From: a virus
IMG/VR virus record: IMGVR_UViG_3300032294_001825
Span: 1-38,213 of that record
Reading direction: 5' to 3' (one strand)
DNA length: 38,213 bases
Part shown: in pieces, positions 27,201 through 33,012 of the stretch
Position numbering within the stretch: the stretch's first letter is position 1
Layout: every line of letters starts with the position of its first letter
Translations under genes and position numbers: made by a program
The notes under the pieces: generated by a model
Told to the model about the DNA's origin: nothing
Seen by the model: the letters and a program-made list of their open reading frames with translations, nothing else
The model's database searches: none

Positions 27201-28175
27201 TGTTTGGTTTTCAACTGCGTTAAGAAAGTTAATTGATTCTGTAAGCTCTTCTGTGTTTTGCTTAAATGCAGATTGAATAGCCAAGGTAGCTTTCATTGCT
27301 TCCTGTCGATCAACTTCACCTAAAATAGAAAGTCTTGTAGCTTCTCTTGTAGACTTGAGTAATTCGTTACCCTGTTTGCCAGTTGCTGCAATATCAGCAG
27401 CTAATGCAATTGTATCTTTAAATGAAGCTCCATACATTCCAGCAAGCTCTCTGGCTGTATCTGAAACGTCTTTGCGAACTTTAGCTAACTCTTGTGAGCT
27501 TGTTTCTGCTAATCCGCCATAAACTTTTTGAAGTCTTACAAGCTCTTGATCTGCTTCTCTAAATGCTTTTGCTGAGGCCGCTCCAAATGCGGCTAGTGGT
27601 ACGGTTAGTCCTACTGTTAACTGACGGCCTGCCCATTGGGTATTCTTACCCCAGTTAATTAACTGAACACCACCGTCTTGAATTACCTTATTGTAAATCT
27701 GTAATTCTTTTCTTGCTAATGCAGTTTTGCTAACTGTTTCGTCTATTCCATTTGCAACATGAACATTAAACTTCATCATTCCATCGGCGGCTTTACCTAA
27801 TGGCTGCACAATAGCGTTTTGTAGAGCTACCTGCTGCTTAGCTAAATCTCTTATTAATCCGCCTGAAGTTTTAGTATGAGTTTGCCATGTTCTAAAATAG
27901 TCACCAAGCTTGAGCTTACCAGCATCTAGCTTTTTACCGAATGTCTCTACCTCAGAGCCAACGGTAACAAAATGCGTTGTAAACTGGCCAGTGCTTCTAA
28001 GTGTTTCTCCGAACGACTTTTGAATCTGGCCAGCTTGCGCCGCTAATGCTTTATTAGATAAACTTAATTCTGCTTGTAATTTTGATAAGGCAGATGTAGT
28101 CCTTTGCACATCTGCAATAAGACCTGAAAAATCTGACGTTGCAACTACATTGGTTACAATCTTTTCATCAGCCAT
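21243..28175 (-). CDS. Tape measure protein with inserted globular domains, one ADP-ribosyltransferase-like
   Basis: A 2310-residue protein that sets tail length and is ejected with DNA. The N-terminus is helical; residues about 190-400 match the TP901-type core (RKDVSDTARELAGMYGASFK). Hydrophobic segments lie near 520-570 and a glycine-rich one near 1529-1575. Gly-rich motifs punctuate the centre: GGDVFYNNGDQVPGP (about 908), GGLI (970), GGMIPGYRVGG (1200) and GGPVNAGQPYIVGEKGPELF (1480). Between them are two globular insertions: about 975-1198 of unknown type, and about 1216-1480, ART-like with R1344, S1386/S1388 and E1451/E1453. Residues about 1900-2035 are a long coiled coil. The start follows the G-T stop by 9 nt. 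Confidence 0.95.
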   Translation of the reverse strand: MADEKIVTNVVATSDFSGLIADVQRTTSALSKLQAELSLSNKALAAQAGQIQKSFGETLRSTGQFTTHFVTVGSEVETFGKKLDAGKLKLGDYFRTWQTHTKTSGGLIRDLAKQQVALQNAIVQPLGKAADGMMKFNVHVANGIDETVSKTALARKELQIYNKVIQDGGVQLINWGKNTQWAGRQLTVGLTVPLAAFGAASAKAFREADQELVRLQKVYGGLAETSSQELAKVRKDVSDTARELAGMYGASFKDTIALAADIAATGKQGNELLKSTREATRLSILGEVDRQEAMKATLAIQSAFKQNTEELTESINFLNAVENQTSTSLADLVEAIPKAGPVVKALGGDVQDLALYLTAMREGGVNASEGANALKSALASIINPTKVAKEQFLGFGIDLEGIVNKNAGNLTQTILSIQSALDALDPLKKSQAIEQLFGKFQFARMNALFENLGKQGSQTLQVLDLMKASSQDLANVAGRELAQITESASGQYKRAIESLKASLAGLGEQFLEIGTFFIKIVDGVIKFATKLPDPVKNLLGLLGGITALAGPLIMLTGVFANFIGYVIKGIGHLRALGRGGEGFKLLTPQILAAEQAGSLIEQTFYSDAQAAKILSAALANLSNEYTILQQKAVAGTVSAQPLISTIAGNVVMEGSGRVADPTSPYIGKPYSRQMSHTRPVAGMTTEEKSAQNIFGVVPGPAPVNQRIGKNPQIYMTGELPRVPGITEIGKVSTGIVADEAAKWHSMTAALAMQSQEEIALLKKEVAATGAVTTELSTSYQALLPKMTNITTLAAEQSRLIVADLEASKITVDQARAKVIQLNARIEAMMAETAASVAASQGRTVNLGAVPLTGQPVVDPVTGKSNMKEMFHKSKTSALVDKIARGLGVRTSGGGYSIETTKPRRLNAGGDVFYNNGDQVPGPNVNADVVPAMLTPGEFVIRRDIAQQDPDGMRALNAGQAKIVPVQGRNLGGLIARLTPRGRKLLSTPEIQKNWRSVFGKHGSAPKSEYEPKGNAGVFGGHAQSRNFSASTAKINKDMETIGVDPQVLLASINARGGGARTSTDVFLSGLAQSGIISKQEYRKISKKAFSAYAKRILGMEKVSDNNNPMWSVSNEILLKEFSNNPDALAFWQEYSRQPGGFADAKYRSSSNFLNKLTLNGKTANFANLESSGSNKFYHTKEEANPFIAKLNSYFTANSGGMIPGYRVGGRIPGLPKNVIERLTSRWPGKKQFYPQGHQYRLGNQDPLHGPLQIGMSQNLKSFAGYDPTKYPRESILYRDQFSRMTTAPAFLTGDEQRRGMYSTSRYMAGDLDIMSQMETLGNHPLGPIAAMKAIQQKFSGKLYRGILAGQTQNALPKHIEKAILQAKETGDWNKLLGKEFIMRRSSWSKDKMIANYFAKRGSDPGSILLEAAVRNRNIVPAGDLFPKRVFRAPYGQDYPTGKFGGGLERPEQEAIFGGKFKIVGYKNGALQIETIAEARAMGGPVNAGQPYIVGEKGPELFVPRNSGGIIPNNKMQRFEDGGVVKPASGLVSTVGAVGGSIGGGMIGQSIAGPIGGMVGSIAGGFLPQLLQMLKSREFLTAAQIFTKTNVAIGATVGALTLAYKAYKNYNDQLKTQALGFALTSEAAAKAGLNYKDLNLTLKEAIKNNEALAEKNRLVYASITSAGTPLKLTIEEYRKLKEEVKSTMPELVKLVNQTKSRDVGDLAIRLKTMFMQAGDAADEATKKTFALIAASNKVGLAGSAIGSKDFGSIQSLETAAAFSVRSFTQAEATGNSQASYAALQSAINGINAGIDEIMRKSKDNLTYQEATAQQFEKINSLAGDQARLSNSTLTEVQKQMPELGRVLNSTDSIRSVWQKYQLLIQGTTVDLSVLSDAGVDALYKMNAVIEKSITSNLKSGQLKSTYDLLDNLQERQKKLERSSAGISAKQQIDSRKQIESLQKQIKLIQEEADTRKKALQERQRTENFTLSIQKKQIEYQDALAAGDMSRAAQAQLDIKSMSGERQTELAVSSIEKNAELRIEPLQKQIDALNEKNQKLSDSTSLAGDALDKLTPKVNSLASAVNSFKGLLEAVEKGKAAGQKIPASDYAALYQLFKDIQKENPALTLPAGVKTTKTSILTGQQLQLSPAEIGKQLAESFKVALTSKEYFDSQSKFMSDLLAGTNAKKPPFPTERPKSEQSSAQKKRELEDKFRGPIVRWGGGIAKKGMLHSFGEQGKEYGIPTTDMMILNNFQSKNLDAKFKLPNMAYSVNNQQKMSGGQDSYTVNNYITGTDLNVEQLSEAITRKTIATIKDMKYNNKVTNGSPGARLI
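23790..24530 (-). other. ADP-ribosyltransferase-like domain within the tape measure protein
   Basis: Residues about 1216-1462 carry the R-S-E signature in the right order: KLYRGI (R1344), a Phe-Ile-rich strand then RRSSWSKDKMIANYFA (S1386-W-S1388, followed by the helix expected after the STS motif), SILLEAAVRNRNIVPAG as the next strand, and RPEQEAIFGGKFKIVGY with E1451-Q-E1453, where the second Glu would be catalytic. In known arginine-specific ARTs the ExE and a final FKV strand are arranged this way. Function is inferred; the canonical STS is SWS here. Confidence 0.65.
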
Positions 28176-28184
28176 TTATCAATT

Positions 28185-28843
28185 TTACTCCCTAACGTAT
28201 CCTAATCCTAAACCAACGCCGAAGCCTGATTGGGCTGCTAAGTTTCCTTGTAGTGAAACAACATCGTCTCCCGATGCATCTATTCCAAGGGCCCTGCGTT
28301 GTATGTCTTCGAAACTAGGACCAGTTTCTTCTTGCGACTCATTTAAATCAATACCCTGAATTGAAGCTAAGAATCTTCTTTTTTCCGATTCAGTTTTTTG
28401 CATTGCTTTAAAAGTTTGTATTAACTCTGGCATTGAGAGGTTATCTTCTAGTTCTTCGTAATTTTTCCAATTACCTAAAAGAAAAACTTCTCCTTCTAAT
28501 GCGGCTAAATCTAGTTCTGACCAGCCAGAACCGCTGCCGCTAGAAGGTTTGGGTCGTCCATCTTAATTCCTCCACATACTTCAAGGATGCGGTTGATAGT
28601 TGGTACGTCCAATGCATCTTCTAATGCATCACGGTCTTTAACTAGATCTGGTTGCTGCTTTTCAAGTGCTACTGCACATGCATCAATTAGAATAGTCAGG
28701 GTCTCATCTTCTGATGTTACTTCTGCTGTCTTTTGAATTGCGGCCATGAACTTTCTTAGCTCTTTAATTGTGAGCGGCTTAAGTGTTACCTTTGCGCCAT
28801 TTTGTAACGTAATTTCTTCTACGTCATATACTGTAGTTGCCAA
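28185..28843 (-). CDS. Tail assembly chaperone G-T fusion by -1 frameshift
   Basis: The longer chaperone needed to load tail tube subunits on the tape measure. Ribosomes read 99 codons of the G frame, slip back at C CCA AAC (28547-28553) and continue 120 codons to the stop at 28185, giving about 219 residues. The -1 frame after the slip is open and protein-like (SELDLAALEGEVFLLGNW, then KNYEELEDNLSMPELIQTF). A 6-bp hairpin lies 16 nt past the heptamer. The T region has no start of its own with a good ribosome site. The arrangement (G, slip, G-T, tape measure) is standard in siphoviruses. Confidence 0.88.
28501..28553 (-). promoter_or_regulatory. -1 frameshift signal: CCCAAAC slippery site and downstream stem-loop
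   Basis: The heptamer C CCA AAC fits X XXY YYZ in the G frame (28547-28553). Downstream is a perfect 6-bp hairpin, GTTCTG/CAGAAC (28526-28531 with 28514-28519), nested in an outer GCGGC/GCCGC pairing (28536-28540 with 28501-28505). The G stop codon is at 28511-28513. Confidence 0.85.
28511..28843 (-). CDS. Tail assembly chaperone G (short form)
   Basis: A 110-residue protein made when ribosomes do not slip. It begins at a TTG codon (28841-28843) with a strong AAGGAGG 5 nt upstream. The sequence EEITLQNGAKVTLKPLTIKE near the start and the helical remainder fit tail chaperones of siphoviruses. It precedes the tape measure and follows the tail tube gene, the classic position. Shares its first 99 codons with the G-T fusion. 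Confidence 0.88.
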   Translation of the reverse strand: MATTVYDVEEITLQNGAKVTLKPLTIKELRKFMAAIQKTAEVTSEDETLTILIDACAVALEKQQPDLVKDRDALEDALDVPTINRILEVCGGIKMDDPNLLAAAVLAGQN

Positions 28844-28871
28844 TTTATCCTCCTTGGATAGTGTCTTAATA

Positions 28872-28900
28872 ATTATAACAAAAGCATCCTAATAACACAA
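28872..28900 (-). promoter_or_regulatory. Candidate extended -10 promoter for the tail chaperone/tape genes
   Basis: TGTTATAAT includes a perfect TATAAT (28872-28877) and an upstream TG. The -35 TTGTGT (28895-28900) matches at 3 of 6 with 17-nt spacing. It lies directly behind the terminator that follows the tail tube gene, restarting transcription into the chaperones. Confidence 0.5.
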
Positions 28901-28903
28901 ACG

Positions 28904-28924
28904 AAAAACCCCCATTTCTGGGGG
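28904..28924 (-). terminator. Terminator after the major tail tube gene
   Basis: CCCCCA and TGGGGG (28919-28924 and 28909-28914 on the minus strand) pair around a GAAA tetraloop and are followed by five T residues. It would limit transcription beyond the tail tube gene. Confidence 0.85.
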
Positions 28925-28948
28925 CTTTCCTTAATTTAATAAATTAAA

Positions 28949-29686
28949 TTATGCTAGGATGCGGTCAATAATCTTTCCGTATTCCTGTCCAGCGTATGCT
29001 GAATCTCCTGATGGGAGAAGACGGAATGTTACTGGGAATGTTGTTGCTGCATTACGAGCCAATGAGAATTGTGACTGTTGTACAGAAAGAACACGACGTG
29101 CATAATATACACGCTCTGTTGACTTATTGTTTGCTCCATCTGTTGTTGATGGTGCCTGTCCAACTGCAATTAGCTGACGCTCTGTTGGAGCGATTCCTAG
29201 TGCACCAGCTGCAAGTCCAAGAGTTCTTGTCTTGTTAGCTGTTCCTGTTGTAAATCCTGACTCTGTTGTAAGAGTTTCTCTTGCTGACAAAGCTGATGAA
29301 TTTGCATTATCTCCTGGCTGTCCGAATACTGCGAGAAGATTCTCAAGTGTTCCTTCTGCCATTTCTGTCATAATCATAACTTCCATTGACTCCTTGAAAA
29401 GCTTTGCTGTATCAAGAAGCTGATCAACTGTAACTGAACCGAATGTTGGGTTATAAGTAATCTGAAGACCATTGTTTGTGTATCCAACGTTTCTGTAGTA
29501 GAAATTGCCAGATTCAATTGCGTTTAGTGTATCTGTATAAGATGTTCCTGATACAAATGCACGACCTGAGCTACCTGCTTCAGCATTATCTACATAGTTA
29601 GCAGTGTCTGTTGAGTCGGTATTTGAAATAAATAGTGGTGATGCACCAACTAGAATATTTTTAGCATTACCTGTGTTTTGTGCCAT
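28949..29686 (-). CDS. Major tail tube protein
   Basis: A 245-residue protein that should polymerise into the tail tube. It is beta-rich, with SGNFYYRNVGYTNNGLQITY and TYNPTFGSVTVDQLLDTAKL in the first half and a helix containing MEVMIMTEMAEGTLENLLAV. A strong AGGAGG lies 10 nt before the ATG and the gene is followed by a terminator, both consistent with a very abundant protein. Position between tail completion proteins and the frameshifted chaperones is the standard one for siphovirus tail tube genes. Confidence 0.85.
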   Translation of the reverse strand: MAQNTGNAKNILVGASPLFISNTDSTDTANYVDNAEAGSSGRAFVSGTSYTDTLNAIESGNFYYRNVGYTNNGLQITYNPTFGSVTVDQLLDTAKLFKESMEVMIMTEMAEGTLENLLAVFGQPGDNANSSALSARETLTTESGFTTGTANKTRTLGLAAGALGIAPTERQLIAVGQAPSTTDGANNKSTERVYYARRVLSVQQSQFSLARNAATTFPVTFRLLPSGDSAYAGQEYGKIIDRILA

Positions 29687-29780
29687 GTGGTTTAAACCTC
29701 CTGTTTAAAAAAATGATATTAAATTGTAAAAACAAAAATTTGGCTGGCTAGGCCCTTTCCTCTATATCCAATTTTAGGCT

Positions 29781-29808
29781 ATAATACGCCCAAAGGCAAA
29801 TCAAGCAA
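29781..29808 (-). promoter_or_regulatory. Candidate promoter for the tail tube gene
   Basis: TTGCTT (29803-29808) and TATTAT (29781-29786, 5 of 6) are spaced by 16 nt. The mRNA leader would be about 85-90 nt, with the AGGAGG Shine-Dalgarno at its end. Only a sequence-based suggestion. Confidence 0.35.
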
Positions 29809-30313
29809 ATCTGCCCAGACCATCGGTAATTCTAGAGAATTTAACATCTAATACTATATCTGTTGATAAGAACCCCTGCAGTTCTTCTGATGGGGTTGTT
29901 GCAGAGATATCTGCTAGATAGATACTGTGGAATTTAAACTTATCTGATAGGTCCGCCCAGCGATTAATATCACGGGCAGATTCATCCATTCTTCTAAATA
30001 GATCCATCATGAAGTTTCTAATTTCATTGATTTCAGACACATCAGTTGAATATATTGTAAATAAAAACTGCTCATTACAGATTAGCCAATTGGTATCATA
30101 TGAGGCGCTGATCTTATCATAGACTATATGCTTCTTGCCGCTTAGAAATTGGCTTAATTCTGCCTGCTGCTGAATAGGTATAATTGGCACAATTGTGGAC
30201 ATAAGATTATCACTATAATAATCAGTCTCATCAAATATTCCAATGGTCAATAACTCTTCCCATAAATATTTTCTTAGCTCTAGCAAGGCATCTAGCTTGT
30301 AATTTACTGTCAT
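29801..30313 (-). CDS. Tail terminator or tail completion protein
   Basis: A 170-residue protein in the connector series just before the tail tube gene, where the tail terminator is normally encoded. Helices at the start (LDALLELRKYLWEELLTIG) are followed by a beta core (DTNWLICNEQFLFTIYSTDV), a helix with FMMDLFRRMD and a final strand (TDIVLDVKFSRI), which resembles the tail terminator fold. The start overlaps the preceding stop by 4 nt (ATGA). Confidence 0.7.
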   Translation of the reverse strand: MTVNYKLDALLELRKYLWEELLTIGIFDETDYYSDNLMSTIVPIIPIQQQAELSQFLSGKKHIVYDKISASYDTNWLICNEQFLFTIYSTDVSEINEIRNFMMDLFRRMDESARDINRWADLSDKFKFHSIYLADISATTPSEELQGFLSTDIVLDVKFSRITDGLGRFA

Positions 30314-31101
30314 AATAATGCTCCTCCAAATGCTTCCTTTAAGGCTGCGTCAGCCTGTGTTCTAATTGTATTTGGAGAGAATGAATATTGTACTTTTTTA
30401 ATTCCTGAAGGAACACTTAATGCTTTATTCATTCCCGCATTAAATATATTTTGAAATCCAGATCTTCTAATAGATTCATTAACTAATTGTCCTGTAAAGA
30501 ATTGTGCATATGCAATCCTGAACTGTCCTGTAGCCTTGCCTCCTCCAGGCTTTGAGACGGTCACAGAGGCACCTTTAGGCATGAAGACAGTATAATCATT
30601 GACTTCAAATACAAGTCGCTCAGCGGCCCTTGGAGAGATTGTGACGGGTATGCCATTTTCCATAATAAATGCTTTATTGGCAAACTTATATTTTTTCATT
30701 CCTCTTTTAGAAGGAACATTAGATTTAGACTGCAAAAATTCATATGTCATCTGAAATGATAATCCATGCTGATTATAAGTCTTTAATTTAAATAATCTAG
30801 ACTTTATATCTCCAGCCTTTTTCCACTCATAAACATGGTGTAATGCTTTTGGCTTTGATCTAGCCTGTGCATCTAAATATAATCCAAAATCTGTTTCTAT
30901 TTGATCGCCTATTACTTTTCTAAACTTTGCTTGAAATGCTGTATTTGATGAAAGCTTGGATACAACATGGGCTTTATAATAAATGGCTGCCGATATTTGT
31001 GCAACTGTAGTGTCACGAATATTAGTATTATTTGCAGTACTATTAGTCATCAGTCTTTCAAGACCGCTGGCTGCCGTCATTAATAAAGCGCTAGAGTCCA
31101 A
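30310..31101 (-). CDS. Neck / tail-completion protein (HK97 gp10-like position)
   Basis: A 263-residue protein with a helical N-terminal half and a basic beta-rich second half (VNDYTVFMPKGASVTVSKPG). Its place between the head-closure and tail-terminator genes is where HK97 gp10-like proteins occur, though this one is longer than usual. It overlaps the preceding gene by 11 nt and the next by 4 nt. The assignment rests mainly on order. Confidence 0.65.
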   Translation of the reverse strand: MDSSALLMTAASGLERLMTNSTANNTNIRDTTVAQISAAIYYKAHVVSKLSSNTAFQAKFRKVIGDQIETDFGLYLDAQARSKPKALHHVYEWKKAGDIKSRLFKLKTYNQHGLSFQMTYEFLQSKSNVPSKRGMKKYKFANKAFIMENGIPVTISPRAAERLVFEVNDYTVFMPKGASVTVSKPGGGKATGQFRIAYAQFFTGQLVNESIRRSGFQNIFNAGMNKALSVPSGIKKVQYSFSPNTIRTQADAALKEAFGGALL

Positions 31102-31519
31102 TTATCTGATTCTCCGATCTTTTCATTATTGTGTTGTAGCCAAGCACTTTGCCAAAAGGATCTGTTATTGGAGTTGTACCAACCACCTCAAATACTGTTG
31201 GTGTTTCTGTTGGAAAGTCTATTTCTGCCCAGACAAGGGTTCCTTCTGAATTGCAAATATTAGTTACTTTTTCACGAGCAGTCAGACGCTTAGATGTTCT
31301 TACTTCAATGACTTGTTCGTTTCTATATCTATTATCGAACACCTGCCTGTCACCGCTTCTAGCAGTAGCAGAATTGCTGATTATTCCCTTAGCGTGGCAG
31401 GGTACTGTTTTATAATATGTCCATTCTTTTTTAATGGCCCCAGTATCTGGATCTTGTGTATCTAATTGTCTATAAACATCCAGCCTCATTGAAAAAATGG
31501 ATTCAACAAGATTGTACAT
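31091..31519 (-). CDS. Head closure (head-tail joining) protein
   Basis: A 142-residue beta-rich protein. The sequence MRLDVYRQLDTQDPDTGAIK with WTYYKTVPCHAKG is typical of stopper proteins that cap the connector, which often begin with 'DVYR...D..G...' and 'Y...PC.A'. It follows the adaptor by one base and precedes the neck protein. No strong Shine-Dalgarno, so coupling to the upstream gene is likely. Confidence 0.75.
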   Translation of the reverse strand: MYNLVESIFSMRLDVYRQLDTQDPDTGAIKKEWTYYKTVPCHAKGIISNSATARSGDRQVFDNRYRNEQVIEVRTSKRLTAREKVTNICNSEGTLVWAEIDFPTETPTVFEVVGTTPITDPFGKVLGYNTIMKRSENQIIGL

Positions 31520-31520
31520 T

Positions 31521-32498
31521 TTATATAACTACCATTTGTGTTAAGACATAGGAAGAAAGGATTTGATCAACATAAACATTGCCAGTTCCAGTATATGAGT
31601 CAGGGCTATATTCAAATTGCCAATCAAATGTCTGCAAGTTAGTGAGGTACTTATTTCTCCATTCTTTATCTTTAGAAAAATAATCTCTCATTAATTCTAT
31701 ACAGGCTAGCTCAACTTCATCTGGAACAGTTTCCCAGCCATATCTACCTTGTACACGATAGACAGTATTTTTTGAGAACATTCCAGTGCTATCATTAATT
31801 GTTGGCGGCACCATGCCATTTGCTGTATAGACTGTATTATCAATCATAGAAGCTTTATTAATTCTTATTCCAAAGCCCGTCTCTGATATCTGAACATCAT
31901 AGTTCCAGTTATTAATATCATTAATGGTATCTAAAAGAAGTATATCGTTTTGATAAAGCTCATGCAATTCGTTTAATTTGTATGGAAGAGGAAGAACATC
32001 TGATCCAGCACCATATACTGTATGTAGATCATCATATAAATAAAACTGTTGCCCAGTATACTCTTCGATTACTTTTCTAGCCCAGCGTTCTGCTGAACAT
32101 AATTCTGCATATGTTTTATAGCTTGGATCCGAAGGATCTGAGCTAAGGCTCAAGTCGTCCATTGCCTGTGCGATATCAGCATATGGCTGTACAACAAAAA
32201 CATTGTGAGTTTTAGTTGCTGCCGTAGATTCTACATTGTACTGCCAAACTAATTTAAGTTGTCTCTTTCTATTTGTAAGAGACAATGGCAAATACACATT
32301 GTAGGTTCCTGGATCTGTTTCTGATTTTTCTGAAGTCAGTGATGCTAATTCTGTTTCTGGATTTATAGATGGAGTTATTACTGGATCTTCTGTAACATCA
32401 TAAACTTTTACGATTGGTAAAGAGCTTGCGTCAGTTAATGCACCTTTCCAAAAAATTTTATGATTAATTGGTGAGTTTGATCCTATTAATATTTCCAT
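31521..32498 (-). CDS. Head-tail adaptor with an additional N-terminal beta domain
   Basis: A 325-residue protein. The C-terminal two-thirds (from about 110) resemble gp6/gp15-like adaptors: helices with CSAERWARKVIEEYTGQQFY, a beta hairpin region, YRVQGRYGWETVPDEVELAC and a final helix with LMRDYFSKDKEW. The N-terminal 105 residues form a separate beta-rich module (NSPINHKIFWKGALTDAS, YNVYLPLSLTNRKRQLKLVW) not needed for an adaptor; it may decorate the neck or bind a whisker. The start has no good Shine-Dalgarno and comes 10 nt after the previous stop. Confidence 0.75.
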   Translation of the reverse strand: MEILIGSNSPINHKIFWKGALTDASSLPIVKVYDVTEDPVITPSINPETELASLTSEKSETDPGTYNVYLPLSLTNRKRQLKLVWQYNVESTAATKTHNVFVVQPYADIAQAMDDLSLSSDPSDPSYKTYAELCSAERWARKVIEEYTGQQFYLYDDLHTVYGAGSDVLPLPYKLNELHELYQNDILLLDTINDINNWNYDVQISETGFGIRINKASMIDNTVYTANGMVPPTINDSTGMFSKNTVYRVQGRYGWETVPDEVELACIELMRDYFSKDKEWRNKYLTNLQTFDWQFEYSPDSYTGTGNVYVDQILSSYVLTQMVVI

Positions 32499-32508
32499 TT
32501 AATTAGGT

Positions 32509-32904
32509 TTAGTTGTAGAATTCCTGTGCTTCTCTAGGAGTTGCTAAACGGAAACCTTCCTCCACATCAAAGATTTTTTGAGCATCTTCTTCTTTCATTG
32601 CAACAAATGGGTGTTCCTTAGTAAAGGTGTATCCCAAAATATCGTAACGAAAGTTTGCTCTTGTCATTCTAACTAAAACACTGTCTTTTAACTGAGTTTT
32701 GTCAGGCTTTGGCAATACTTCTGTTTCGTTCATATCCGCCTCTTCTTCTTTAACATCTAATGTTTTCGCATATACTGCGAATGTTACGCCCTCTTCGGAT
32801 AGAGCGGCAATAATATCTGCTTTGTTCTTTAGACCTTCTGTATCAACTGCAAAGTCCTCTGCAATTTTCTTAAGTTCTGCAACCTTCATGGTTTCAAACG
32901 ACAT
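32509..32904 (-). CDS. SAP/HeH-like protein next to the capsid gene
   Basis: A 131-residue protein. Residues about 5-40 (MKVAELKKIAEDFAVDTEGL, then KADIIAALSEEG) match the SAP/HeH helix-extended-helix motif often found in phage head proteins. The second half (SVLVRMTRANFRYDILGYTF, then EDAQKIFDVEEGFRLATPRE) looks like a small conserved domain of the same neck region. A strong AAGGAG precedes the ATG. It may bind packaged DNA near the portal vertex; that is inference from motif and position. Confidence 0.7.
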   Translation of the reverse strand: MSFETMKVAELKKIAEDFAVDTEGLKNKADIIAALSEEGVTFAVYAKTLDVKEEEADMNETEVLPKPDKTQLKDSVLVRMTRANFRYDILGYTFTKEHPFVAMKEEDAQKIFDVEEGFRLATPREAQEFYN

Positions 32905-32931
32905 TTATTTCTCCTTAGTCTAGGTGTTTCA

Positions 32932-32960
32932 ATTATAGCATTGATAAATTTAAATGAAAA
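32932..32960 (-). promoter_or_regulatory. Candidate extended -10 promoter behind the capsid terminator
   Basis: TGCTATAAT includes a perfect TATAAT (32932-32937) with an upstream TG. The -35 TTTTCA (32955-32960, 4 of 6) is at 17-nt spacing and overlaps the terminator tail. Its start point would be about 20 nt upstream of the Shine-Dalgarno of the SAP/HeH-like gene. Confidence 0.55.
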
Positions 32961-32983
32961 GCCCCCGAAATAAATTCGGGGGC
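32957..32983 (-). terminator. Terminator after the major capsid gene
   Basis: A perfect 9-bp stem (GCCCCCGAA at 32961-32969 with TTCGGGGGC at 32975-32983) around 5 nt, followed on the minus strand by TTTT. It sits about 30 nt beyond the major capsid stop. Confidence 0.85.
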
Positions 32984-33012
32984 AATTCTAGCAGTACGCT
33001 TAATAAATTAAA

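Noticed and set aside
28185-28433. A separate 82-codon gene upstream of the tape measure
   Set aside because: It is the 3' part of the -1 frame T region; the frame is continuous up to the slippery heptamer and the internal ATG lacks a good ribosome site.
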